A stretch of DNA of 64,000 nt from Arsenicicoccus bolidensis DSM 15745 (GCF_000426385.1 NZ_AUFG01000007.1:1-64000); one strand, 5' to 3'. Positions 8,049 through 16,225 are shown, counted from the first letter of the stretch. Made by a program: numbers and translations. Notes: generated by a model from the letters alone, not told the origin.

Positions 8049-8761
8049 GACATCTCCAAGAGCTCGAGGGTGGGGCCGAGCAGCAGGAGCATGCCTATCG
8101 ACCAGGTCAGGTGGGCGACGATGGGGGCGAGCACGCCCTGGGTGAGGCGGCGCAGGACGGCGACGGCGAGCCCGACGAGCAGCCCGGCGAGCGCGAGCAG
8201 GGGTATGCCGGCCAGCGCCGTCACGACGGTGTAGACCACGGTGCTGCCCACCACCGCCCAACGTCCGCCGAAGGCGTCGTAGAGCGCCCCGCGGTAGAAC
8301 AGCTCCTCGACCACGCCGTTGAGCGCCGTGATCGCCACGACGATGGGCAGCGAGCCCCAGCGAGCGTGGGCCAGCAGCTGCTCGACGGGCTCGCGGAGCG
8401 CCGGCACCTGGGCGACGATCCCGGCGCCGATCAGGAACACGACGAGGAGCACGGCCCCGACGCCGAGCCCGACGAGCACCAGGCGAGGTGCCCGGCGCTT
8501 GCCGAGCTCCTCGGTGGCACGCAGGGGGCGACCGGCGACGAGGGCGCCGACGAGCAGGACGGCCGCGAGGCCGAGGGTGGCGGGGTAGAAGAGCTCGTCG
8601 CCGGGCTTGATCCGCAGCGCCCAGGCCAGGACCGAGGCAGCCACGACGACGGTGAGCGCGGCGACCACGCGGCGACGCGTCCGGGCGGACGGGTCCTGCG
8701 CACCAGCGGCCGAGCGCTCGGCCTGCAGATGACGTGCGAAGGCCTCGCGCCAGTGCTCCAT
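8045..8761 (-). CDS. CPBP-family intramembrane (CAAX-type) protease
   Basis: A 238-residue membrane protein with about six hydrophobic segments. The Abi/CPBP catalytic motif EELFYRG has the two glutamates at 152-153 and arginine at 157, followed by later conserved histidine-containing segments (IVAHLTWS). Family members cleave within membranes or act as immunity proteins; no substrate is apparent. The start ATG 8761 is exactly six bases downstream of a TAGGGT box, so the mRNA is probably leaderless. It is co-transcribed with the SDR-TspO fusion and divergent from the GT2-Idi gene. Confidence 0.88.
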   Translation of the reverse strand: MEHWREAFARHLQAERSAAGAQDPSARTRRRVVAALTVVVAASVLAWALRIKPGDELFYPATLGLAAVLLVGALVAGRPLRATEELGKRRAPRLVLVGLGVGAVLLVVFLIGAGIVAQVPALREPVEQLLAHARWGSLPIVVAITALNGVVEELFYRGALYDAFGGRWAVVGSTVVYTVVTALAGIPLLALAGLLVGLAVAVLRRLTQGVLAPIVAHLTWSIGMLLLLGPTLELLEMS

Positions 8762-8767
8762 GACCTC

Positions 8768-8773
8768 ACCCTA
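8768..8773 (-). promoter_or_regulatory. -10 box of a leaderless promoter for the CPBP protease gene
   Basis: On the minus strand TAGGGT is followed by exactly six bases and the ATG at 8761. This is the standard geometry for actinobacterial leaderless transcripts, which start at the A of the ATG. No Shine-Dalgarno sequence is present. Confidence 0.6.
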
Positions 8774-8779
8774 TCGGGA

Positions 8780-8785
8780 TATCTT
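8780..8785 (+). promoter_or_regulatory. -10 box of a leaderless promoter for the GT2-Idi gene
   Basis: TATCTT is followed by six bases and ATG 8792, predicting transcription from the first base of the start codon. It shares a 30-bp gap with the oppositely oriented box at 8768-8773, so the two promoters overlap and are likely to influence each other. Confidence 0.6.
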
Positions 8786-8791
8786 TCGGTC

Positions 8792-10195
8792 ATGGAACGA
8801 TCCGACCCGACGACCTCGCTGCCCCGCGTGTCGGTGGTCGTCCCCGTCCGCGACGATGCGGAGCACCTGCGCCGCTGCCTCACAGACCTCGCCCGGCAGT
8901 CCGTCGCCCCGTGGGAGGTGGTCGTCGTCGACAACGGCAGCTCCGACGGCTCCGCCGCCCTCGCCCGGTCGTATGGCGCCCGCGTGGTCACCGAGCCCGT
9001 GGTGGGGGTGCCCGCCGCGGCGGCCCGGGGCTACGACAGCGCGACCGGTGAGGTGATCGCGCGCTGCGACGCGGACTCCCGGCTGCCACGCGACTGGGTG
9101 GCCCGGGTCGCGGGCCGGTTCGCGAGCGACGAGCACCTCGACGGGCTCACGGGTCCCGGCGTCTTCTACGACCTCGCCCCGCGCCTCGCGCCGCTGGCCA
9201 CCGTGGCCTACCTGGCCGGGACCTTCGCCGCGACGGGTGCGGCCATGGCCGGCATACCGCTGTGGGGGTCCAACATGGCGCTGCGGCGCAGCGCCTGGGA
9301 GCGCGTGCGCCATCTCGTGACCCGCGACGACCCCGAGCTGCACGACGACCTCGACCTCAGCCTCGCGCTCGGGCCGCGCGCCCGGATCGTCCTCGACCCC
9401 TGCCTCCGGGTCGGGGTGGCGGGCCGGATGTTCCACTCCCCCAGCCAGGCCTCGCGCCGCGTCCGGATGGCGATGCGCACGCTGCGCCACGGGTGGGCCT
9501 CGGGCGGGTCCCCGGGGCTGAGGTGGGTCGACCGGCTGGGCGTGCCCATCGGTCCCGGCCTCCCGGCGCGACCGGCCGTCCCGGACACCCCCGGCGCCGA
9601 GCAGGTCGTCCTGCTCGACGCGGCCGGCCACGCCATCGGCACCGCCCCCAAGCGCGCCGTCCACCACGAGAGCACGCCCCTGCACCTGGCGTTCTCCTGC
9701 TACGTCGTCGACGACCAGGGGCGGGTGCTGGTCACCCGCCGGGCGCGCGACAAGGCGACCTTCCCCGGGGTCGTGACCAACTCCGTCTGCGGCCACCCGG
9801 CGCCCGGCGAGGACCTCGCCGCGGCGGTCGCGCGGCGGGCCGCCGACGAGCTGGGGCTGCGCATCGGCGTCGCCCGGGTGGTGCTCCCCGGCTTCGCCTA
9901 CCGCGCCGAGATGGACGGCGTCGTCGAGCACGAGCTGTGCCCGGTCCACGTCGCCGAGCTCGTCGGAGCGGCGACCGACCTCGCGCCCGACCCCACCGAG
10001 GTCGACGACGCGTGGTGGGTGCCCTGGCCCGAGCTGCGCGACGGCGTCCTCGACGGGTCGACCACGGTGTCGCCGTGGTGCGCGGACCAGGTCGCGCTGC
10101 TCGCGGACCTGCCGGACGACCCGCGCGACTGGCCCGTCGGCGACCCGGCAGCGCTCCCGCCGGCGGTCCGAGACCTCCGGCGCCCGGCCTCGTGA
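8792..10195 (+). CDS. Fusion: family 2 glycosyltransferase - isopentenyl-diphosphate isomerase (type I)
   Basis: A single uninterrupted 467-residue protein. Residues 1 to about 245 are a GT2 domain: VSVVVPVRDD at the start, VVDNGSSDGS, an ARCDADSRL DxD-type metal site and GSNMALRRSAW. Residues from about 285 to 440 are a Nudix-type Idi: FSCYVVDDQGRVLVTRRA, then NSVCGHP with the catalytic cysteine at 333, and VEHELCP with the metal-binding glutamates at 379 and 381. Idi interconverts IPP and DMAPP, the carotenoid precursors. The GT2 half may glycosylate a carotenoid or lipid. A leaderless promoter precedes it, and the stop overlaps the next gene (GTGA). Confidence 0.9.
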   Translation: MERSDPTTSLPRVSVVVPVRDDAEHLRRCLTDLARQSVAPWEVVVVDNGSSDGSAALARSYGARVVTEPVVGVPAAAARGYDSATGEVIARCDADSRLPRDWVARVAGRFASDEHLDGLTGPGVFYDLAPRLAPLATVAYLAGTFAATGAAMAGIPLWGSNMALRRSAWERVRHLVTRDDPELHDDLDLSLALGPRARIVLDPCLRVGVAGRMFHSPSQASRRVRMAMRTLRHGWASGGSPGLRWVDRLGVPIGPGLPARPAVPDTPGAEQVVLLDAAGHAIGTAPKRAVHHESTPLHLAFSCYVVDDQGRVLVTRRARDKATFPGVVTNSVCGHPAPGEDLAAAVARRAADELGLRIGVARVVLPGFAYRAEMDGVVEHELCPVHVAELVGAATDLAPDPTEVDDAWWVPWPELRDGVLDGSTTVSPWCADQVALLADLPDDPRDWPVGDPAALPPAVRDLRRPAS

Positions 10196-10776
10196 CGCGG
10201 CACGACTGGCTGGTCGGCCAGGGCCGGTGGCGCTGGGGCGATCTCCTGCGCCTCGTCGCGGCCGTCACGGTCCCGCTGGCGTGGACGCTGCACGGCGGCC
10301 CGGCCGCGGCCGCGATGTTCCTGGTGCTGGGCGGGGCGATGGCCCTGCGCTTCGTCGACGCCGACACCCCCACCGACCTCGTCGCGCAGGTCGTCCTGCT
10401 GGCCTCCGGGTGGTGGGCCGCGGCCGGGACCTACGACCAGGTCCGCGGACTCGACCTGGTGGCCCACGCCGGCTGCGGGGCCGTGATCGCCCTGCTCCTG
10501 CTGCACCTGCCGACGCGCCGGCCCCGCCCCGCCCTCGGCACCGTCATGAGCACCACCCTCGCCGTCCTCCTGCTCGGCGTCATCTGGGAGCTCGGTGAGT
10601 GGGCCGGTCACCTCTGGGTCGACCCCGCCATCCACGTCACGTATGCCGACTCGCTCACCGACCTGGTCGCGGACGGGGTCGGGGGGCTCGTGGCCGCCCT
10701 GGTCGCGACGCGGGTCAGCCGACCAGCCAGCGAGCGATCAGCAGCTGGGTCAGCAGGAACCCCACGACGTAGTTGA
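10192..10776 (+). CDS. DUF2238/YjdF-like integral membrane protein
   Basis: About 194 residues with five or six hydrophobic segments. The motifs LDLVAHAGCGAVIALLLLHLP and VIWELGEWAG, followed by a DSLTDLVADGVGGLV segment, resemble the DUF2238 (YjdF) membrane family, whose function is not established. The GTG start overlaps the GT2-Idi stop (GTGA), so it belongs to that transcript. Its last 21 codons overlap the 3' end of crtEb on the other strand, an unusually long convergent overlap of 62 bases; the natural end could be earlier in relatives. Confidence 0.75.
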   Translation: MTRHDWLVGQGRWRWGDLLRLVAAVTVPLAWTLHGGPAAAAMFLVLGGAMALRFVDADTPTDLVAQVVLLASGWWAAAGTYDQVRGLDLVAHAGCGAVIALLLLHLPTRRPRPALGTVMSTTLAVLLLGVIWELGEWAGHLWVDPAIHVTYADSLTDLVADGVGGLVAALVATRVSRPASERSAAGSAGTPRRS

Positions 10777-11596
10777 TCCACAGGAACCTGCGCCACCCAC
10801 CGTTGGCGCGCGGCGCCTCCTCGTCGGAGAGCGAGCGATAGGGCCACACCATCCACAGGTAGGGCAGGACGAGCAGCGCGGCCAGCAGGCCCCAGCGTCC
10901 CGTGGTGGCGAGCAGGAGCCCGGTCGCGGCATACAGCCTGGCGCTGAGCCGCACGGTGGCCTGCGCCCCGATGACGGTCGCGACCGACCCGATCCCGGCG
11001 GCGCGATCCGCCGTGACGTCCTGCACAGCCCCGAACGCGTGGCTCGCCATCCCCCACAGGAAGTACGCGAGCAGCACGACCCAGCCCTGCCAGGGCAGGG
11101 CGACCCCCGCCAGCACGACGCCGTAGACCGCGGGCGACACGAAGTGGGTGCTCGAGGTCATCGAGTCGACGAACGCCCGCTCCTTGAACCGCAGCCCGGG
11201 CGCGGAGTAGGCCACGACCGCTGCGACCGACACCGCCAGCACGATCCCGGCCGCGAGCGACCCGTGCGCGAGCAGCCAGAGCACGAACGGCACGGGCAGC
11301 AGCACGGCGGCCCACAGCGTCAGCCGGTGCAGCGACCGGTCCAGGACGATGCCCTCCACGCCGCCCTTGCGGGGGTTGCGCAGGTCGGACTCGTAGTCGA
11401 AGACGTCATTCACGCCATACATGAGCAGGTTGTAGGGGACGAGGAAGAAGACGATCCCGACGACGGCCCGCAGGTCCAGCCGCCCGGCGGTGAGCAGGTA
11501 GGCCGCCCCGAAGGGGTAGGCCGTGTTGACCCAGCTGAGCGGGCGGGAGGAGGCGACCAGGCGCCCCAGCCGACTCTGCTGGCTCTGCTGACTCAT
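10715..11596 (-). CDS. crtEb: Lycopene elongase / UbiA-family prenyltransferase
   Basis: Adds C5 prenyl units to lycopene to give C50 carotenoids. The 293-residue membrane protein has about eight helices and the aspartate-rich site YGVNDVFDYESDLRNPRKGG, the UbiA NDxxD-type metal/diphosphate site, plus a second acidic loop VQDVTADRAAG. It is the last gene of the crt operon and overlaps crtYf by four bases. The family name follows from operon context and this motif; elongase versus other UbiA activities would need testing. Confidence 0.9.
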   Translation of the reverse strand: MSQQSQQSRLGRLVASSRPLSWVNTAYPFGAAYLLTAGRLDLRAVVGIVFFLVPYNLLMYGVNDVFDYESDLRNPRKGGVEGIVLDRSLHRLTLWAAVLLPVPFVLWLLAHGSLAAGIVLAVSVAAVVAYSAPGLRFKERAFVDSMTSSTHFVSPAVYGVVLAGVALPWQGWVVLLAYFLWGMASHAFGAVQDVTADRAAGIGSVATVIGAQATVRLSARLYAATGLLLATTGRWGLLAALLVLPYLWMVWPYRSLSDEEAPRANGGWRRFLWINYVVGFLLTQLLIARWLVG

Positions 11597-11922
11597 CGCC
11601 GGATCTCCTTGTCCCGCAACCAGACCCACAGGGCCGGCAGCAGTATGGCGGCGCCCAACGGGTAGGCGAGGTCCTCCACGGGGGCGAGCCCGAGCTGGAG
11701 CCCGCTGCGGTGCTGGTCGCCGTAGTCGAACAGGTCGGCGGCGATCATCAGGTTGTCGAAGACGACCGTGAGCAGGGCCAGCCCGACGAGCGTGAGCAGC
11801 AGGGGGCGCAGCCACGGGTCCCGACGCCCCACACCGCCACGACGGCCCGACGCCCGCAGCGCCACGGCAGCCCCCACGACGGCGAGGCCCAGCATGACCA
11901 GGTTGACGAGGGCGAAGGTCAT
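11593..11922 (-). CDS. crtYf: Carotenoid C50 cyclase subunit (CrtYf-type)
   Basis: One of two small membrane subunits that together form the heterodimeric cyclase acting on C50 intermediates. The 109-residue protein has three hydrophobic helices and the family motif FDNLMIAADLFDYG, then PVEDLAYPLGAAILLP. It overlaps crtYe and crtEb by ATGA junctions. Whether the rings are epsilon (decaprenoxanthin type) or gamma (sarcinaxanthin type) cannot be read from sequence. Confidence 0.88.
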   Translation of the reverse strand: MTFALVNLVMLGLAVVGAAVALRASGRRGGVGRRDPWLRPLLLTLVGLALLTVVFDNLMIAADLFDYGDQHRSGLQLGLAPVEDLAYPLGAAILLPALWVWLRDKEIRR

Positions 11923-12266
11923 CGCGCGTCCCCCCGGTGACGGGCCCAGCGCCGCCCGCCGCACCACAGGCACATCGTCGACCAGCACAGCAGCACGAGG
12001 AAGAACAGCTCCTCGACGGGCAGCTCGGGGGCGACCTGCAGGCCGGTCATCCAGCGCGTGTCGCCCCGGTGGAAGAGCCCGAGCGCGATGCCGGCGAGGT
12101 CCCACAGGACGAAGTACGCGAGCCCCACGACCAGCACCACCACCGCTGCGCGAGGGCGGTCCCAGACGAAGAGCCGCCACCGTCGGTCGATGGTCGCGAC
12201 CCCGGCCAGCGACACGAGCAGACAGGCGAGGTAGGCGAGCCCCTCGAGCCCGGCCAGTCCGCTCAC
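11919..12266 (-). CDS. crtYe: Carotenoid C50 cyclase subunit (CrtYe-type)
   Basis: A 115-residue partner of CrtYf. Three helices, the conserved LAYFVLWDLAGIALGLFHRGDTRWMTG segment (in parts) and the PELPVEELFFLVLL motif are typical of lycopene cyclase domain proteins. I set the start at GTG 12266, which overlaps the stop of crtB (GTGA). The overlap chain shows that all five crt genes form one polycistronic unit. Confidence 0.88.
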   Translation of the reverse strand: MSGLAGLEGLAYLACLLVSLAGVATIDRRWRLFVWDRPRAAVVVLVVGLAYFVLWDLAGIALGLFHRGDTRWMTGLQVAPELPVEELFFLVLLCWSTMCLWCGGRRWARHRGDAR

Positions 12267-13174
12267 GCCCCCGCTCCCCTGGGCCGCCGCACCAGGGCTG
12301 CCGCGGCCGTCGCGGCCTTGATCCGGGTCGGCACGCGCACGCGCTCGGTGAAGACGTCGTGGTCCGCCGCCTCGATCCGGTCGAGGATCTGGGAGTAGAG
12401 GGTGCGGGCGGTCGCCACGCAGCGCGCCGACGTGTCGGGCAGCATCGGGATGCCGCGGTCGGCCTCGGCATACAGCCCGCGGTTGCGCTCGATCTGCTCG
12501 GCCATGAAGGACCGCCACTGCGGGGTGACCCGGCGCAGCGCGGGGTCGGCCCCGTGGGCGCGCAGGTCGGCCTGCGGCAGGTAGACCCGGCCGCGGTCGA
12601 GGTCCTCGGCCACGTCCCGGATGAAGTTGGTCAGCTGGAAGGCCAGGCCGAGCGCACGGGCGGGGGCGAGGGCGTCGGGCGTCGTGGGTCGCAGCACGGG
12701 AAGCATCATCTCGCCGATCACGGCCGCGGACCCGTCCATGTAGCCGAGCAGGTCCTCCCAGGTCTCGTAGCGCGTCGTCGTGAGGTCGGCCGCCATCGCC
12801 CCGAAGAAGCGGTCGAGGACGGCCTGCTCGAGCGCACAGCTGCGCAGGGTCCGGACGACGGCCGCCAGCACGGGATCCTCCACCGGGGCGCCGTCGACGG
12901 CCTCCAGGACCGTATGCCGGAAGGCCGCGAGCCGCCGCTCGGTGTCGCGGACCTGCCCGGGCGTGGTCGCTCCCGGCTCGTCGACGATGTCGTCGGCCGC
13001 GCGGCACAGGGCATAGACCGCGTGCACGTGACGTCGCCGCTCGACGGGGAGCAGGGCCACGCCCCAGTAGTAGGTGGTGCCGTGGCGGCGCGTGATCGCG
13101 GCGCACCGGCGGTAGCCCTCGCGCTCGAGGGGGGCCAGGGGTGCGGTGGCCGGCGTGGCGGCCGGGGCGCTCAC
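12263..13174 (-). CDS. crtB: Phytoene synthase
   Basis: Condenses two geranylgeranyl diphosphates into phytoene. The 303-residue protein has both aspartate-rich metal motifs of trans-isoprenyl synthases, CRAADDIVDEP and NFIRDVAEDLDRGRVYLP. Family length is normal. The start GTG 13174 overlaps the crtI stop (GTGA). No geranylgeranyl diphosphate synthase gene is found in the window, so the substrate must come from a gene elsewhere. Confidence 0.95.
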   Translation of the reverse strand: MSAPAATPATAPLAPLEREGYRRCAAITRRHGTTYYWGVALLPVERRRHVHAVYALCRAADDIVDEPGATTPGQVRDTERRLAAFRHTVLEAVDGAPVEDPVLAAVVRTLRSCALEQAVLDRFFGAMAADLTTTRYETWEDLLGYMDGSAAVIGEMMLPVLRPTTPDALAPARALGLAFQLTNFIRDVAEDLDRGRVYLPQADLRAHGADPALRRVTPQWRSFMAEQIERNRGLYAEADRGIPMLPDTSARCVATARTLYSQILDRIEAADHDVFTERVRVPTRIKAATAAAALVRRPRGAGA

Positions 13175-14691
13175 CGAGCGCCTCCCGGTGCCGCCGCCAG
13201 CGCATCGACGCGGTCGGCTGCGAGCTTGCCGCTGACCAGGACCATCGGGACGCCGACGCCGGGGATCGTGCTCGACCCGGCGAAGACGAGGCCGGGGACC
13301 CGGCGCTCGAGGTTGGACGGTCGCAGCGGCCCGGTCTGGGTGACGGTGTGGGCGAGGGCGAACGGCGTGCCGCGGGCGTGGCCGATCCGCGCCCAGTCGG
13401 CCGGGGTCCACAGCTCCTCGGCGACGACGTCCGTGGGATAGCCCTGGGCGCCGAGGAAGGCGTGGAGCCGCTCGCGCATCGGGCCGGACTCGCGGTCCCA
13501 GTCCTGGCCGCCCTCGAGGTTGGGGACGGGCTCGAGGACGTAGAGCGTGGAGCCACCGGGGGCGGCGAGCGCCGGCTCGGTGACGGTGGGGACGGTCACG
13601 AGGCGCGAGGGGTCCGGCATGAGCTGCTTGCGGCCCAGCAGCGCGTCGAAGGACTCGTTCCACTGCTCGCCGAAGTGGATGTTGTGGTGCGAGAACTGCT
13701 CTCCCACCGGCGATCCCGTGCCCACGTGCCACACGACCGCGGACGGGGAGTAGGTGCCCTTGCGCACCGCGCGCGGCGGCCGCAGCCCCGGCAGCAACCG
13801 CTCGTAGGCCACCGGCAGGTCGAGCGTGCAGACCACCACCGGGGCGTGGAGGCGCTCGCCGTCGACCAGCTCGACGCCGGTCACGGCGCCCCCGGCGACG
13901 CCCTGGGCGTCGGTGCCGGAGCGCAGCAGCCGGGCGACCTCGGCGCCGTAGCGCACCTGCACGCCGGCGCGCTCGGCCGCGGCGGCCATGGCCACCGGGA
14001 TCGCCCCCATGCCGCCCTCGGGGAAGTAGACCCCCTCGACCGTGTCCATGTAGGTGATGACCGCGTAGATGGCGAGGGCGGACTCGGGCGGCAGCCCGGC
14101 ATACATCGCCTGGAAGGTGAACAGCCGGTGCAGGCGAGGGTCCTGGAAACGGTCCCGGATCAGCGGCCCGAGGCGCCGCAGCGGCCCGAGGCGCAGGAGG
14201 CGGGCGACGGCGCGCGGCTCGGTCAGCATGTCGGCCACGGAGTCGAAGTTCCGCTCGATGAAGTGCGGCATCTCGACGGCGTAGAGCTCGCGCAACCAGG
14301 TGACGAAGCCGTCGTAGGCGGCGGCGTCGACGCTGCCGCAGGTGCGCCGGATCTCGTCGCGCATCGCCTCGTGGCCGTGGCGCACGTGGATGGTGCTGCC
14401 GTCGTGGAAGGTCGCACGGTAGGCGGGGTCCAGGGCTCGCATGGGGACGCTGTCGGCGACGCTGGTCCCCACGGCGCGCAACGCCTGGTCGAGCAGGTCC
14501 GGCATGGTCATCACGGTGGGGCCGGTGTCGAAGGTGTAGCCCTCGTGGCGGGAGCGCCCGGCGCGCCCTCCGGGGCCGGCGTCACGCTCGACGAGGGTCA
14601 CGTGGTGGCCACGTCCTCGCAGGTGGCAGGCAGCGGAGAGCCCCGCCAGGCCTGCGCCGACCACGATGACGTCGGTCTGACGGTCCGGCAT
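13171..14691 (-). CDS. crtI: Phytoene desaturase
   Basis: FAD-dependent enzyme that desaturates phytoene to lycopene. The 506-residue protein begins with the dinucleotide-binding motif VIVVGAGLAGLSAACHLRGRG and carries the GPTVMTMP region. It ends with the carotenoid-oxidase signature LVFAGSSTIPGVGVPMVLVSG. ATG 14691 is preceded by AGGAGG nine bases upstream on its strand. It is the first gene of the crt operon, and its promoter region holds an inverted repeat likely bound by the divergent MarR regulator. Confidence 0.95.
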   Translation of the reverse strand: MPDRQTDVIVVGAGLAGLSAACHLRGRGHHVTLVERDAGPGGRAGRSRHEGYTFDTGPTVMTMPDLLDQALRAVGTSVADSVPMRALDPAYRATFHDGSTIHVRHGHEAMRDEIRRTCGSVDAAAYDGFVTWLRELYAVEMPHFIERNFDSVADMLTEPRAVARLLRLGPLRRLGPLIRDRFQDPRLHRLFTFQAMYAGLPPESALAIYAVITYMDTVEGVYFPEGGMGAIPVAMAAAAERAGVQVRYGAEVARLLRSGTDAQGVAGGAVTGVELVDGERLHAPVVVCTLDLPVAYERLLPGLRPPRAVRKGTYSPSAVVWHVGTGSPVGEQFSHHNIHFGEQWNESFDALLGRKQLMPDPSRLVTVPTVTEPALAAPGGSTLYVLEPVPNLEGGQDWDRESGPMRERLHAFLGAQGYPTDVVAEELWTPADWARIGHARGTPFALAHTVTQTGPLRPSNLERRVPGLVFAGSSTIPGVGVPMVLVSGKLAADRVDALAAAPGGAR

Positions 14692-14765
14692 ACGGTCCAA
14701 CCTCCTGGGAAGTAGGATCGGGCCGCCTGCCCTTGCAGACCACGCCCTCGTCGCAAGAAAGGTTC

Positions 14766-14796
14766 TTTCGACGGTCGAGTCATTCCACCATCGAAA
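14766..14796. promoter_or_regulatory. Inverted repeat, probable MarR operator between crtI and its regulator
   Basis: The arms TTTCGACGGT (14766-14775) and ACCATCGAAA (14787-14796) match as an inverted repeat with one mismatch and an 11-base spacer. It ends six bases before the regulator's start and about 75 bases upstream of crtI. Such a placement would allow one repressor to control both genes. A nearby GAAAG-GTT-CTTTC repeat overlaps it. Confidence 0.5.
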
Positions 14797-14802
14797 TACG
14801 TC

Positions 14803-15342
14803 ATGGTCAACCGCCACCAGCCACAGCCGGATCCGCAGCAGCGATCCCAGCAGACGCCGACGGACCACCTCGTCAGCGAGGTGGGCGACGCCGTCCGCCG
14901 GCTCGGCCTGCAGGTCAACTCGTACGTCGCCGCGGTGGCGCGACAGACCGGCCACCACGCCGCGGACCTGCACGCGGTCGCCGTGGTGCGGCGGGCCGCC
15001 GAGCATGGGGCACCGATGGGCGCCGGCGACCTCGGCCGCACCCTGGGCCTCTCCCCCGCCGCGGTCAGCGCGATGCTCCACCGGATGGAGCGAGCCGGCC
15101 ACGTGCAGCGCACCCGCGCCGGCGACGACGGCCGGCGCGTCCTGCTCGTCCCGACCGATCGGACCTTCGAGGACAGCAGCCACCTGTTCGAGCCCATGAC
15201 GGACGGGTTCCGGGACGTCCTGGACGACTACTCGCCCGAGCAGCTCGCCGTGGTCACCGAGGTCCTGGACCGGCTGCGTGCCGCGACCGCCGACGCGGAG
15301 CACGAGATCGGCCACCGCGAGCGGGGGCTCGGGCCGGCGTGA
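14803..15342 (+). CDS. MarR-family regulator, probable regulator of the crt operon
   Basis: A 179-residue winged-helix protein. The recognition region reads LGRTLGLSPAAVSAMLHRMERAGHVQRTRAGDDGRRVLLVPT, with flanking helices for dimerisation. It is divergent from crtI with a 111-bp gap. In Corynebacterium glutamicum a MarR protein, CrtR, sits in the same position and represses the crt operon in response to geranylgeranyl diphosphate. The same role here is inferred from position and family. The N-terminal 25 residues are Gln/Pro-rich and probably disordered. Confidence 0.9.
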   Translation: MVNRHQPQPDPQQRSQQTPTDHLVSEVGDAVRRLGLQVNSYVAAVARQTGHHAADLHAVAVVRRAAEHGAPMGAGDLGRTLGLSPAAVSAMLHRMERAGHVQRTRAGDDGRRVLLVPTDRTFEDSSHLFEPMTDGFRDVLDDYSPEQLAVVTEVLDRLRAATADAEHEIGHRERGLGPA

Positions 15343-15361
15343 CCGACCCGAGCCCAGCCCG

Positions 15362-16225
15362 TCAGAAGACCGGCTTGCCGCCCGTCACGCCGAGGACCGT
15401 CCCGGAGACATAGCTCGCCTCGTCCGACGCCAGGAAGACATAGGCCGCCGCCACCTCGACCGGGTGACCGGCGCGACCGAGCGGGGTGTCGGAGCCGAAG
15501 CCCTCGACCTTCTCCACGGGCATGGTCGCCGGGATCAGCGGCGTCCAGATCGGGCCCGGTGCCACGGCGTTGACGCGGATGTCCCGCTCGCCCAGCTGGC
15601 CGGCCAGGTTGACGACCATGTTGTTGAGCGCCGCCTTGGTGCCGGCGTAGTCGAGCAGGTTGTCCGACGGGCTGTAGGCCTGGACGCTGGTCGTGATGAT
15701 GATCGAGCCGCCGCGCAGCTCCTCCGCCAGCTCCTGCACCAGCCAGAACGGCCCGAACACGTTGGTCGCGAAGGTCCGCTCGATCTGCTCCGGCGGGAAG
15801 TCCTCGATGCGCTCGTGGGTCATCTGGTAGGCCGCGTTGGCGATCAGCACGTCCAGGCCGCCCAGGGCCGCGACGGCGGCCCGCGCCACGCGCTGGTTCT
15901 CGTCATACGTCCGCAGGTCCGCCTCGATCAGCTCGCAGGTGCCACCGGCCTCCTGCACCGCGGCCTGCGTCGCCCGGGCGTCCTCGGCCTCCTCGGCCAG
16001 GTGCGTGACGACGACCTTGGCGCCCTCCTTGGCAGCGACCACGGCCGTCGCACGGCCGATCCCGGAGTCGCCTCCGGTGATCAGGATCCGCTTCCCGGTC
16101 AGACGATCCCGACCGACCCACGACGCCTCGCCGTGGTCGGGCGCCGGGTCCAGGTCGGCGACGGTGCCGGGCCACTCCTGCTTCTGCTTCGGGATGGCGG
16201 ACAGGTCTGGGGTGCTCTGGGGCAT
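15362..16225 (-). CDS. SDR family oxidoreductase, general stress protein 39 / YghA type
   Basis: A 287-residue short-chain dehydrogenase with the long N-terminal extension (PKQKQEWPGTVADLDPAPDHG) that marks the YghA/GSP39 group. The cofactor motif ITGGDSGIGRA follows, with NAAYQ, the catalytic serine region IIITTSVQAY and YAGTKAAL. Members are typically stress-induced aldehyde or alcohol dehydrogenases; the substrate is not known. It converges with the MarR gene across only 19 bases. Confidence 0.9.
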   Translation of the reverse strand: MPQSTPDLSAIPKQKQEWPGTVADLDPAPDHGEASWVGRDRLTGKRILITGGDSGIGRATAVVAAKEGAKVVVTHLAEEAEDARATQAAVQEAGGTCELIEADLRTYDENQRVARAAVAALGGLDVLIANAAYQMTHERIEDFPPEQIERTFATNVFGPFWLVQELAEELRGGSIIITTSVQAYSPSDNLLDYAGTKAALNNMVVNLAGQLGERDIRVNAVAPGPIWTPLIPATMPVEKVEGFGSDTPLGRAGHPVEVAAAYVFLASDEASYVSGTVLGVTGGKPVF

